Assembly: GCA_020796225.1 (NCBI GenBank) | Contig: CM036762.1 | Coordinates: 55,329,740 to 55,393,739 of the forward strand | DNA length: 64,000 nt | Reading direction: 5' to 3' | From: Arion vulgaris | Taxonomy: Eukaryota > Mollusca > Gastropoda > Stylommatophora > Arionidae | Shown here: positions 60,601 to 64,000 of the stretch, one piece after another | Layout of the letters: every line of letters begins with the position of its first letter | How positions within the stretch are numbered: the first letter of the stretch is position 1 | Notes under the pieces: model-generated | Told to the model about the DNA's origin: nothing | What the model saw: the letters and a program-made list of their open reading frames with translations, nothing else | The model's database searches: none | Made by a program: the position numbers and the translations under genes

Positions 60601-62272
60601 AGAGCACTGGCTACCATTCTGGAGATCCGGATTCAGTCCCCAGTAAGGCCAAGGAGTTTTTCTGTCGGGAGCATAAAGAACAAATCCTAACCTGAACAGT
60701 TTTGCAGTGACTGCACTAGCCATGCAACCATTAAATTCTTCAGGCTCATTTTTACCCGTCCTACACCACATTAAAAAAGCGGTAACACATGCAGTAAAGA
60801 CAGTTACCAAGCTTGCATTGCATAAATAGGAACGTTGTCTATAGACCAGCAACATGGACATGTAAAACATATTGCCACAAACACAATTCTTTAACAAAAA
60901 CATGCTTTGCACTATCTCTGTGTGCGAGAACTTCAAGTGCTTCTCCATCCTTCTGTTAGACTGGGCATGGTACCTATATCAGATTACTTTAACTTATTGT
61001 CTTTTAGTATTAACTGTCTTACGAGGTGTACAGACGTTTACAGATGTCAACTAACATTCTTTATATCACAATAATATACTCATTGCAATTGTTAATCATT
61101 TAGTGTGATCATTCATCATCAAATAGCTTGTCCTAAGCAGAACTTTGCCACAATAATCTTCAGAATTTCTCTCTCTCATGCCTCTACAGCCATCATGCTC
61201 AAATGATCAGTTACATCCATAATCTATCTTCTCCATGGTCTTCCTCTTCTCTTTGCCGGAATGCCTCTTTTCATAATGGTCTTCTATAGTGATTATTCAC
61301 TATCATATATAGTTATATAACTTTGATATAGTATTCTGTTTTTTTTTTCTGGGCACGGAAAGACGAGGCATTTTATAGTTGGCACACCTTGTGATGTCTT
61401 GTAAGGCAACAACAACAAGTTCTCTCCATCATGCTCGATCAATGGCCATCCTTTGCAGCGGGTCCCATGACTGACTTACACTACATCTCCCCTTCCACTG
61501 TTCTCTTTCTCTGCCGTGTTTTTGATCTACCCCTTCTTTCCTCTGTGGTCCACTACATGGCAGTTCTCATGATGGTCACTTCTGAGTATGTGTCATATCC
61601 AGCTCCAACACCTGTATTTTATCACTGTATGCATTACCTCCTGATAGCACCAGTTGAGCAGTTCCTGACTGCTGATTTGGTCTAGATTTTGATGTTGCGG
61701 TACACTTAAAACAAATAATTCTTCAATTTGCATGTAAATGTCTTGGTTTAAGTTCTTATCAAAGTTTATGAATTTTCAACATTTGACTTATTTCTCTACG
61801 AAAATTGTAATATAAATATTCTTTGCTTCATTCCCTTCTAACATAGACAAAGCAAAAATTAATAATGCATTTGTAACAAAATGTATACAATTTTTCATCA
61901 TCCTAATCCTCACGGGACCCTCGTCTGTGCTATAGGTTTCATGCACTGTTGCTGAGATCTTCCTGTGTAAGAAAGAAATTGAAGCAAATACGGTTATTCT
62001 CTGAAGTACAATGATGATGGTTCAGTCAATCAGTACAAATTTATTACAATTGTACAAAAATGAAACTACAAATTTGTTAGCTTACTATGTTCAACTTAAC
62101 ATTATTACTTACACAGGCTCTGTCTGGAGATTGTGGATTCATGGCTGCCAATATGTATGCCCGTTCCATATTTGGAGAAGATGTTCTGGCCAACCTCAGC
62201 ATTGAGAAGCCTCTGCACTTGGGTAAAGATGCTTCAGTACAGGGACATGTGAGAATAAGAGCAAAAAGCCAG
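27576..62272 (+). CDS. COPB1: COPB1, coatomer subunit beta (beta-COP); 22 coding exons, last exon beyond the window
   Basis: Beta-COP is a large subunit of the COPI coat that, with gamma-, delta- and zeta-COP, forms the adaptor-like F-subcomplex recruited by ARF1 to Golgi membranes for retrograde transport. The joined exons give 932 codons with no stop and collinear, near-identical blocks to the well-known family. Residues about 20-530 are the adaptin-like HEAT-repeat trunk ([50 protein letters not shown]). Residues about 670-805 are the coatomer-beta C-terminal domain. Residues about 805-932 are the appendage platform ([26 protein letters not shown]). Human beta-COP has 953 residues, so only about 20 are missing. 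Every junction has GT/AG and compatible phase. There is no sign of pseudogenisation. Introns of 0.3-4.6 kb are full of SINE and LINE insertions. Confidence 0.98.
27822..27890 (+). repeat. partial copy of the 194-bp LINE-derived unit
   Basis: Matches GGGAAGCTGGGCAGTCC through ACACTCC of the array at 28567. It is separated from that array by 670 bp. Confidence 0.75.
28020..28216 (-). mobile_element. RTE-like LINE C-terminal fragment
   Basis: Minus strand reads [18 protein letters not shown], the basic motif also seen near 37040-37110 in the younger RTE-like element. Frameshifted. Confidence 0.65.
28217..28500 (+). mobile_element. LINE reverse transcriptase fragment
   Basis: Reads a degraded YADGIDML (relative of the catalytic F/Y-A-D-D box), then [18 protein letters not shown] and [13 protein letters not shown], the region after the catalytic box in Jockey-like LINEs. 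Confidence 0.65.
28567..29470 (+). repeat. tandem array of a 194-bp LINE-derived unit
   Basis: Units start at 28567, 28761 and 29302 (ATTCTGTACAGAGG). The third unit is offset by the SINE at 28938-29273. In frame the unit reads [20 protein letters not shown] and [16 protein letters not shown], a reverse transcriptase thumb segment. Neighbouring units are nearly identical, so duplication is recent or ongoing. Confidence 0.85.
28938..29273 (+). mobile_element. SINE family E, full copy inside the tandem array
   Basis: B-box-like GGTTCGAACC at 29001-29010. 11-bp target duplication AGAGCTTGAGA at 28927-28937 and 29274-29284. Ends in an oligo-A tail. Inserted after the array had formed. Confidence 0.9.
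29498..29654 (-). mobile_element. SINE family C, copy
   Basis: Runs on the minus strand from GCCCACCTGCCCAGAG to GGATCAA. Some internal deletion relative to 2176. Confidence 0.82.
30005..30249 (+). mobile_element. SINE family B, full copy just before COPB1 exon 2
   Basis: Head GCCGAGCCCGC, core CAAAGAATAG and CATGTCATGAGAGG, end GGAGCGTTCGAAGAAGA. 10-bp target duplication AGTACTTTAC at 29995-30004 and 30250-30259. Ends 57 bp upstream of the exon 2 acceptor. Confidence 0.88.
30316..30545 (+). CDS. COPB1: COPB1 coding exon 2
   Basis: Acceptor TCCAACAG, donor AAG/GTTTGT. Residues 32-108 include [20 protein letters not shown] and [13 protein letters not shown], the first HEAT helices. A SINE ends 57 bp before the acceptor, so the open frame upstream (beginning [11 protein letters not shown]) is SINE tail, not protein. 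Confidence 0.97.
30900..31246 (-). mobile_element. chimeric SINE: family A head with family D body
   Basis: On the minus strand it starts CGCCTGAGTGGTTACCGGGG, goes through the shared core CATGTCATAAGAGGCGACT, then switches to the D body (GCGAACCGAGTAAACGCTG). A GGGGCTAGCTACCCC palindrome lies at the junction. Confidence 0.75.
31413..31936 (+). mobile_element. family A SINE head joined to a LINE 3' segment
   Basis: 31413-31530 is the first 118 bp of family A including the core. 31533-31918 is the LINE end also seen at 18421 ([20 protein letters not shown]), followed by a GCAGAAGAAG tail. No LINE sequence intervenes on the left. Confidence 0.75.
32285..32900 (+). mobile_element. LINE reverse transcriptase C-terminal fragment
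   Basis: Reads [20 protein letters not shown], then [20 protein letters not shown] and [12 protein letters not shown], matching the thumb and post-thumb region of a LINE. Broken frames. Confidence 0.75.
33096..33265 (+). CDS. COPB1: COPB1 coding exon 3
   Basis: Acceptor AATTAG, donor ACAG/GTATTT. Residues 109-165: [20 protein letters not shown], then [19 protein letters not shown] split at the 3' end. Phase 2 out. Confidence 0.97.
33386..33497 (+). mobile_element. short family E derivative
   Basis: Contains TACCTCTGAAGTCTGAG, ATGCAAAAATCAGT and GTGGACGAAAG, with an AGAAGAAGAAG end. Same internal deletion as 43035-43182. Confidence 0.7.
33593..33707 (+). CDS. COPB1: COPB1 coding exon 4
   Basis: Acceptor TTTTTAG, donor CAG/GTAATA. 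Residues 165-203: [20 protein letters not shown], then [14 protein letters not shown], a hallmark block of beta-COP. Confidence 0.97.
33762..33960 (-). mobile_element. LINE C-terminal fragment
   Basis: Minus-strand relative of 15675-15890 (AGGCATCCCAGCAAAGAGG-type sequence). It begins 55 bp after COPB1 exon 4. Confidence 0.7.
34080..35314. other. COPB1 intron 4, nothing recognised
   Basis: A+T-rich, with a short TA run near 35250. No repeat shared with the rest of the window and no coding signal. Confidence 0.5.
35315..35407 (+). CDS. COPB1: COPB1 coding exon 5
   Basis: A 93-nt exon between ATATAG and AAA/GTAAGT. Residues 204-234: [20 protein letters not shown] then [11 protein letters not shown]. 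Confidence 0.96.
35640..35743 (+). repeat. about 25-bp tandem repeat interrupted by a SINE
   Basis: About four copies of TTTTGTTATGAGGGATTTGA with small variations. One further copy continues after the SINE (GTTTTGTTATGAGTGGATT at 35994). Confidence 0.75.
35744..35993 (+). mobile_element. SINE family B, full copy
   Basis: Core CAAAGAATAGTACCACTGTG and CATGTTGTAAGAGGCGACT, then CTACTTGTAGGCGCATAAC, and a GAAGAAGAAG end. Inserted in the tandem repeat. Confidence 0.88.
36024..37255 (+). mobile_element. RTE-like LINE, 5'-truncated, relatively young
   Basis: Encodes a reverse transcriptase from [20 protein letters not shown] through [37 protein letters not shown] and the catalytic [11 protein letters not shown]. 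Then come [26 protein letters not shown], and the C-terminus [12 protein letters not shown] and [18 protein letters not shown]. One in-frame TGA (36426) and two frameshifts (near 36780 and 36960) disable it. The endonuclease domain is absent, as expected for a 5' truncation. Inserted in COPB1 intron 5. Confidence 0.92.
37532..37669 (+). CDS. COPB1: COPB1 coding exon 6
   Basis: Acceptor TTTTTTTAG, donor AAG/GTAAGA. Residues 235-280: [20 protein letters not shown], then [16 protein letters not shown]. The truncated RTE-like LINE ends about 280 bp upstream. Confidence 0.97.
37766..38013 (-). mobile_element. SINE family A, full copy
   Basis: Perfect 11-bp target duplication GAACACTAATC at 37755-37765 and 38014-38024. 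Lies about 100 bp downstream of COPB1 exon 6. Confidence 0.92.
38025..39311. other. COPB1 intron 6, nothing recognised
   Basis: 1.3 kb without family resemblance to other parts of the window. Short open frames only. Confidence 0.5.
39314..39571. mobile_element. MITE, second copy
   Basis: 258 bp, same inverted termini and TA flanks as 20132-20390, differing from it at only a few positions. Same orientation, but in the other gene. Confidence 0.92.
39651..39770 (+). CDS. COPB1: COPB1 coding exon 7
   Basis: Acceptor TTTCCTAG, donor CAG/GTACCA. Residues 281-320: [20 protein letters not shown] then [20 protein letters not shown]. The MITE at 39314-39571 lies 79 bp upstream. Confidence 0.97.
39898..40145 (-). 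mobile_element. LINE 3' fragment
   Basis: Minus strand encodes [20 protein letters not shown] and [20 protein letters not shown], a LINE C-terminus. Ends in GAAGAAG on that strand. Shares its 3' end with 9470. Confidence 0.65.
40479..40586 (+). CDS. COPB1: COPB1 coding exon 8
   Basis: Acceptor ATTTTCAG, donor GAG/GTATGG. Residues 321-356: [20 protein letters not shown], then [18 protein letters not shown] target site starts 12 bp into the following intron. Confidence 0.97.
40610..40788 (-). mobile_element. SINE family C, copy next to the exon 8 donor
   Basis: Target duplication ATTTAGACAAT at 40599-40609 and 40789-40799. The duplicated site begins 12 bp after the exon 8 splice donor at 40587. 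Its oligo-A tail appears as T on this strand. Confidence 0.88.
41109..41353 (-). mobile_element. SINE family A, full copy
   Basis: Perfect 11-bp target duplication GCTTCACTGTT at 41098-41108 and 41354-41364. Confidence 0.92.
41740..42310 (+). mobile_element. two joined LINE fragments
   Basis: 41820-41960 reads [19 protein letters not shown] (LINE C-terminus, also near 51840). 41962-42300 reads [20 protein letters not shown] then [12 protein letters not shown], the end of the RNase H domain. Both broken. Confidence 0.7.
42436..42579 (+). CDS. COPB1: COPB1 coding exon 9
   Basis: Acceptor TTCTAG, donor GTG/GTAAGA. Residues 357-404: [20 protein letters not shown], then [20 protein letters not shown]. 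Confidence 0.97.
42689..42858 (-). mobile_element. SINE family B, partial
   Basis: Minus-strand 3' part of family B (GGCACAACATACAATCGCT-type body) with its GAAGAAG end. The head is lost just past the core. Confidence 0.78.
43035..43182 (+). mobile_element. short family E derivative, intact insertion
   Basis: 148 bp, lacks the tRNA-like head. Perfect 12-bp target duplication ATAGAAACTAAT at 43023-43034 and 43183-43194. It was therefore inserted in this short form and not deleted later. Confidence 0.85.
43240..43445 (-). mobile_element. SINE family K carrying the shared core
   Basis: On the minus strand: AGCAAAGAATAGTAACACTC, CATACAAGGCATGCAATAAG, then GCTTGGGGCTGACTACCCC. The core resembles that of families A, B and D, while the rest differs. 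Relative at 3050-3175. Confidence 0.6.
43652..43797 (+). CDS. COPB1: COPB1 coding exon 10
   Basis: Acceptor CATCAG, donor ATGAA/GTAATC. Residues 405-453: [20 protein letters not shown], then [14 protein letters not shown]. Phase 2 out, completed as K by exon 11. Confidence 0.97.
43890..44070 (+). mobile_element. SINE family B, internally deleted
   Basis: Head GATGCCGGGGCCTGC and core CATGTAGTAAGAGGCGAA present. The middle is missing after GAAGCTACCC. Ends GGAGCGTTCGAAGAAGAAG. Confidence 0.82.
44120..44615 (-). mobile_element. LINE RNase H fragment
   Basis: Minus strand reads a [20 protein letters not shown] segment (P-G-H-A-G-V, typical of LINE RNase H). The left part pairs with 52160-52340 of the same LINE. 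Confidence 0.7.
44970..45066 (+). CDS. COPB1: COPB1 coding exon 11
   Basis: Acceptor CTTAAG, donor GAT/GTAAGT. Residues 453-485: [20 protein letters not shown] then [12 protein letters not shown]. Confidence 0.96.
45163..45417 (-). mobile_element. SINE family B, full copy
   Basis: Minus strand from GACGCCCACGTGGTGCCGGG through the core to a GAAGAAGTAG end. Lies about 95 bp after COPB1 exon 11. Confidence 0.86.
45715..45775 (+). mobile_element. LINE 3' tip
   Basis: Last 60 bp of the LINE type at 15675 (GGCAAAGTTCTGCTCAGGAC then GATGATGATAATG). Confidence 0.65.
46361..46415 (+). CDS. COPB1: COPB1 coding exon 12 (55 nt)
   Basis: A very short exon between CTCACCAG and GATG/GTAACT. Residues 486-504: [18 protein letters not shown], the start of the acidic linker after the HEAT trunk. 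Phase 1 out. Confidence 0.93.
46490..46825 (+). mobile_element. LINE C-terminal fragment
   Basis: Reads [20 protein letters not shown] then a basic K-rich stretch. Collinear with 22300-22350 and, further along, with 23100-23275. Tail AAAATAAGAAAGG. Confidence 0.75.
47243..47345 (+). CDS. COPB1: COPB1 coding exon 13
   Basis: Acceptor TTCTATAG, donor GAAAT/GTATGT. Residues 504-538: [20 protein letters not shown] then SSVKKEE, the conserved linker motif V-Q-K-L-V-T with Y-A-T-Q-S-A. Confidence 0.96.
47595..48240 (+). mobile_element. piggyBac-like non-autonomous element, TTAA-flanked
   Basis: TTAA at both ends (47595-47598, 48237-48240) with inverted termini CACTTTTGCTGGCA and TGGCAGCAAAAATG. 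The 5' part holds an open frame with [11 protein letters not shown] and other acidic residues, like the N-terminal region of piggyBac-family transposases. No catalytic domain is present, so this looks like an internally deleted derivative. Confidence 0.8.
48379..48499 (+). CDS. COPB1: COPB1 coding exon 14
   Basis: Acceptor AACTAAG, donor AAT/GTAAGT. Residues 538-578: [20 protein letters not shown] then SLTKLALKF. The piggyBac-like element ends 138 bp upstream. Confidence 0.97.
48600..49529. other. COPB1 intron 14, nothing recognised
   Basis: A poly-C run is at 49117-49125. No shared repeat or coding signal otherwise. Confidence 0.5.
49530..49601 (+). CDS. COPB1: COPB1 coding exon 15 (72 nt)
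   Basis: Acceptor TTCTTATAG, donor AAG/GTAAAT. Residues 579-602: [20 protein letters not shown]. Phase 0 at both ends. Confidence 0.96.
49745..50070 (+). mobile_element. LINE C-terminal fragment
   Basis: Frames contain [15 protein letters not shown] and [12 protein letters not shown] residues. Related to 55550-55670, which shares CTGGGTGAGCTGAGAAGC. Confidence 0.65.
50495..50740 (+). mobile_element. SINE family F, full copy
   Basis: Head GTAGCATAGTTGTTAGTGAA and B-box-like GGTTCAGTTGC, then the body seen at 7730-8005. Ends near TTCCCCAATTC. Confidence 0.85.
50781..51031 (+). mobile_element. SINE family A, full copy
   Basis: Complete head, core and tail. The flanks AAATACAGTACTTT (50761) and AAATACATTATTTT (51034) look like an imperfect target duplication. 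Ends about 70 bp before COPB1 exon 16. Confidence 0.88.
51101..51256 (+). CDS. COPB1: COPB1 coding exon 16
   Basis: Acceptor TTATGTAG, donor GAG/GTAACC. Residues 603-654: [20 protein letters not shown], then [25 protein letters not shown] lies 60-70 bp before the acceptor. Confidence 0.97.
51700..52010 (+). mobile_element. LINE C-terminal fragment
   Basis: Reads [20 protein letters not shown], like 41870-41930, and ends near an AACAAGAAGAAG tail at 51999. Confidence 0.6.
52160..52345 (+). mobile_element. LINE fragment (RNase H LINE 3' region)
   Basis: Reads [16 protein letters not shown] and [14 protein letters not shown]. Inverse counterpart of 44120-44290. Confidence 0.6.
52668..52757 (+). 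CDS. COPB1: COPB1 coding exon 17
   Basis: Acceptor TTCTCAG, donor GAG/GTTAGT. Residues 655-684: [20 protein letters not shown] then [10 protein letters not shown]. Confidence 0.95.
53150..53570 (+). mobile_element. LINE RNase H fragment
   Basis: Includes a [20 protein letters not shown] segment and [18 protein letters not shown], then an [12 protein letters not shown] stretch, all frameshifted. Same LINE as 22585 and 41962. Confidence 0.7.
53693..53779 (+). CDS. COPB1: COPB1 coding exon 18
   Basis: Acceptor CTCATTAG, donor AAG/GTAATC. Residues 685-713: [20 protein letters not shown] then PLGSSKLNK. Followed by a long pyrimidine-rich tract in the intron. Confidence 0.95.
53800..54046 (+). 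repeat. pyrimidine-rich degenerate tandem repeat
   Basis: About ten degenerate copies of a roughly 25-bp CTTTTACTTCTGTTTTTC-like unit. The last two are nearly exact (CCTCCTTTTACTTCTGTTG). It starts about 20 bp after the donor of COPB1 exon 18. Confidence 0.8.
54047..54365 (-). mobile_element. piggyBac-like element, partial inverted copy
   Basis: Minus strand starts CAACACTTTCGCTGCCACC and runs collinear with 47595-47850 (GGGTCCTGTGACG, CTCTCCAAAATGGCG, GATGAATAGTGATGTCC). Breaks off at the tandem repeat. The outer end has a TTGAA-like remnant, not a clean TTAA. Confidence 0.78.
54441..54715 (+). mobile_element. LINE C-terminal fragment
   Basis: Reads [40 protein letters not shown]. Closest relative is 15675-15890. 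Confidence 0.75.
54790..55075 (+). mobile_element. SINE family H, tRNA-derived
   Basis: B-box-like GGTTCGAATCC at 54855-54865 and an upstream A-box-like TACCTGTGGTTAAGATC. Body shared with 12190-12400. Ends about 40 bp before COPB1 exon 19. Confidence 0.72.
55116..55260 (+). CDS. COPB1: COPB1 coding exon 19
   Basis: Acceptor TCTTCAG, donor CTGG/GTAAGA. Residues 714-762: [20 protein letters not shown], then [20 protein letters not shown]. Start of the conserved coatomer-beta C-terminal fold. Confidence 0.97.
55690..56428. other. COPB1 intron 19, diverged direct repeat
   Basis: About 55860-56000 and 56130-56240 share pieces such as AAGATTCATA/GTAGATTCATA and GAAGTTGGGAAATT in the same order. 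No family recognised. Confidence 0.4.
56429..56548 (+). CDS. COPB1: COPB1 coding exon 20
   Basis: Acceptor ATCAACAG, donor ATTG/GTATGT. Residues 762-802: [20 protein letters not shown], then [19 protein letters not shown]. Confidence 0.97.
57055..57250 (+). mobile_element. SINE family G, copy
   Basis: Contains GGCTGAAGGGATTAGAGC, GGTTCAATCCC, GTGACTGCACTAGCCATGC. Ends about 70 bp before COPB1 exon 21. Confidence 0.75.
57323..57558 (+). CDS. COPB1: COPB1 coding exon 21 (largest)
   Basis: Acceptor TTACATAG, donor AAG/GTAAGA. Residues 802-880: [20 protein letters not shown], then [20 protein letters not shown] and [10 protein letters not shown], the appendage platform. Confidence 0.98.
57590..57870 (-). 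mobile_element. LINE fragment, old
   Basis: 57597-57690 is similar to 25520-25600, within the LINE at 25010-26045. The rest continues as broken minus-strand sequence. Confidence 0.6.
57875..59140. other. COPB1 intron 21, nothing recognised
   Basis: Contains a short direct repeat (TCTCAAG...GAGAGATCTT, 57915 and 57955). No other structure identified. Confidence 0.45.
59150..59770 (+). mobile_element. LINE RNase H fragment
   Basis: Best plus-strand copy of the RNase H region: [40 protein letters not shown], then broken frames with an [19 protein letters not shown] end. Degenerate. Confidence 0.78.
60128..60300 (+). repeat. three-copy imperfect repeat, about 55 bp
   Basis: Units with CAGACAAC(T/A)AAAGATTTATC and TGTCTCT(C/T) plus CAACCCC. 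A small local array in COPB1 intron 21. Confidence 0.65.
60578..60802 (+). mobile_element. SINE family G, tRNA-derived, full copy
   Basis: A-box-like GCTTGGCTGAATGGATTAG and B-box-like GGATTCAGTCCC. 9-bp target duplication GTTACCAAG at 60569-60577 and 60803-60811. Confidence 0.85.
61100..61300 (-). mobile_element. LINE C-terminal fragment
   Basis: Minus-strand copy of the 15675 LINE end (AGGCATTCCGGCAAAGAG, AAGATAGATTATGGATGTAA). Confidence 0.72.
62117..62272 (+). CDS. COPB1: COPB1 coding exon 22 (last in window)
   Basis: Acceptor TTACACAG, donor CAG/GTAACC. Residues 881-932: [20 protein letters not shown], then [10 protein letters not shown]. The family then ends with about 20 residues that I cannot find before position 64000, so the gene is cut by the window edge. 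Confidence 0.97.
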
Positions 62273-62439
62273 GTAACCTTACCACCATTATCATAGCTCT
62301 TTGTATTTTTTATATTTGTATACAAAGTGATCAATCTCTGTCAACATCTCTATCACGATTGTTGTGTATTGATAATGATAATGGCAGTATAACATTTCTT
62401 AGATGAAAAATTGTCACAAAAGAGATGAAATGTCTAAGC

Positions 62440-62682
62440 CGCCGAGTGGTTACCGGGCCCAAATTTGGGGTGTAAAGAATAGAACCACTGTTACCTGCCA
62501 TGCATGTCGAAGAGGCGACTAAGGAGGTTTGGCTGAAATCGGATGCATGTGTCCTAAGCGTGTACAAGTCTATGCGTTTAGGGGCCTACCAAACCAATGT
62601 GCAACGTATATACGTTCTTGGCAAAGATCAAACAAATCACAAAGATTGATTAAAATTGGTCGAAAACGAACACAAAGAAGAA
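62440..62682 (+). mobile_element. SINE family A, full copy
   Basis: Perfect 13-bp target duplication GAAATGTCTAAGC at 62427-62439 and 62683-62695. About 170 bp after COPB1 exon 22. Confidence 0.93.
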
Positions 62683-62689
62683 GAAATGT

Positions 62690-63005
62690 CTAAGCAGAAT
62701 ACTGGGAGTATCAAGAAGAGACCATCAGGAAAAAGTGGCTACAACATCAATACTGAACTTCATCAAGAAACCACAAATTAAATGGTTCGGCCACATAAGC
62801 AGATTACCAACAGCTACTCTGATACAGTGAATACAAAGCAAAAAGGCTGTCCATCCAAAAGGTGGACCTTAGAAATAACAGAGGCAGTGGGAAACATTAC
62901 TTATGAAGCGCACACAAAAGTCTGTTCTGTTCTAGAAATCTCTTCTTATCCTGACACAGTGAGACAAAACAGGATTAGAGAACAGAAAAAGATCATTGTT
63001 TAGAT
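62690..63005 (+). mobile_element. LINE C-terminal fragment
   Basis: Reads KPQIKWFGHI-like residues and KGCPSKRWTLEITEAVGNI, the FGHI...RPxKRW order of LINE C-termini. Broken. Confidence 0.6.
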
Positions 63006-63654
63006 TCTTACATATTGGGCACTTTTGTAACATGCTCAGCTTCTGTTTTATCAGTGCCACAATTACATGCATCAGAAGTTCTTATCTTTAGGGATTTCTG
63101 TTTGTTTGAATTCATGTCACTAAAAACTGTTTGGGTAGGTTTGAAAAACGCAGTTGATAAAATACAGAAAGATTGATTGAAAGTCAAGCTGTCGAGAAGC
63201 AGGTTTGCGGTGGTAAAATGTACAAATATGTTAGCCACTATCTGGAGGAGAAAAACTTTCAGAGTACAAATTCAAGGACATAAAGATGACTTTGGAGCAG
63301 CGTATACATCTGAAGGATGCACAAAGATTCTTTACACCAAGACAAATCAAAATAGGAATACTAACAATTGTGGAAAACTTGATTCCAGCGTAGAGATAGG
63401 CAGATCTGGCAAATGATAATTTTAACACTTAACAGTAAAATAACTGCTGTCAGGTGGAGCAACATCAATCATAAACTGCAACAGCTCTTCTGTAACAAAT
63501 ATTGAGCTATGAAAACTGCAGCTGAAAGGATCGAGGCAGTTGCAAGTGACTTTAAGAGCCATTCCTCAAGTTGAGGCTCAGAGGTTATGGATCAGAGGTG
63601 AAGGTGTTGAAGACTGAATGATCAAAATATAAACTCATATTTATAAACCATCCA

Positions 63655-63960
63655 GGTCCTTCTTTCCTTCTTTTCGTTCGCTTGAAATATTGTCTATATA
63701 TTCAATGTTGTCTCTTGTATGAACTTCACTGTCTTTTGTAGCTCACACAGAGGTCCGTGTAGTTTTCTGTCAAGTGTTGTTTCATTAGGCCAGTGAATTT
63801 GCCTCAGCGTATTATTTTGGGGCAGTCTTGAAGTATGTGCTCTGCGGTCTGGTGTGCCTGTTCACATGTACACATGGCTGAATTGCCAATCTTGAATTTT
63901 GTATACATGTGGAGTCGATTGTGTCCTGTTTTAAGGCGCAGAATGACAACTTGTTCCATC
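63655..63960 (-). mobile_element. LINE C-terminal fragment
   Basis: Nearly identical to 8430-8790 (GTCTATATATTCAATGTTGT, CACACAGAGGTCCGTGTAG), same orientation. It lies in the last COPB1 intron. Confidence 0.8.
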
Positions 63961-64000
63961 ATCCATCCAGGTGACACACCATCTTGTTATTCTAGAGCTT

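Noticed and set aside
60578..60660. Possible tRNA gene (A and B boxes present)
   Set aside because: No complete cloverleaf or acceptor stem pairing, and the unit continues as a SINE body inside target duplications. The same holds for the other tRNA-like heads.

Overview
This is animal nuclear DNA. It is A+T-rich and intron-rich, and it carries two conserved single-copy genes embedded in a dense population of SINEs, LINE fragments and small DNA transposons. No bacterial operon, CRISPR array, rRNA or credible free-standing tRNA gene is visible. The gene structures, the LINE types (RTE-like reverse transcriptase, RNase H-bearing LINE) and the many tRNA-derived SINEs suggest an invertebrate. A mollusc or other lophotrochozoan seems plausible to me, but the sequence alone does not prove the taxon.

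Left part (about 4.2-20.0 kb, minus strand): a gene for FAAP100, the Fanconi anaemia core-complex subunit that works with FANCB and FANCL. Ten coding exons can be traced with consistent splice phases, giving about 919 residues plus the stop. Two weak points are the extreme N-terminal exon, which I could not find, and the joint of the last two exons. One exon is followed in the assembly by a deletion-ridden second copy of itself.

Right part (27.6-62.3 kb, plus strand): COPB1, the beta subunit of the COPI coatomer. Twenty-two coding exons with matching phases give 932 codons without a stop. Only the short last exon (about 20 residues in known family members) is missing and should lie beyond the window. 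The two genes are divergent, with 7.5 kb between their first recognised coding exons.

Everything else is mostly repeats. At least nine tRNA-like or core-sharing SINE families are seen, several copies with perfect 9-13 bp target-site duplications. Four of the families share a central core around CATGTCGTAAGAGGCGACT. Many SINEs and some LINE 3' ends finish in a GAAGAAG-type tail. There are many 5'-truncated LINE fragments (the best is an RTE-like reverse transcriptase at 36.0-37.25 kb), a pogo/Tigger transposase fossil at the left edge, a TTAA-flanked piggyBac-like element with a second inverted partial copy, a pair of TA-flanked 259-bp MITEs, a foldback element, and three tandem-repeat arrays. 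Several insertions are nested in older ones, and two SINEs lie within 60 bp of COPB1 splice sites. I do not see a previously undescribed gene system. The most unusual signals are the modular SINE superfamily and the duplicated FAAP100 exon.
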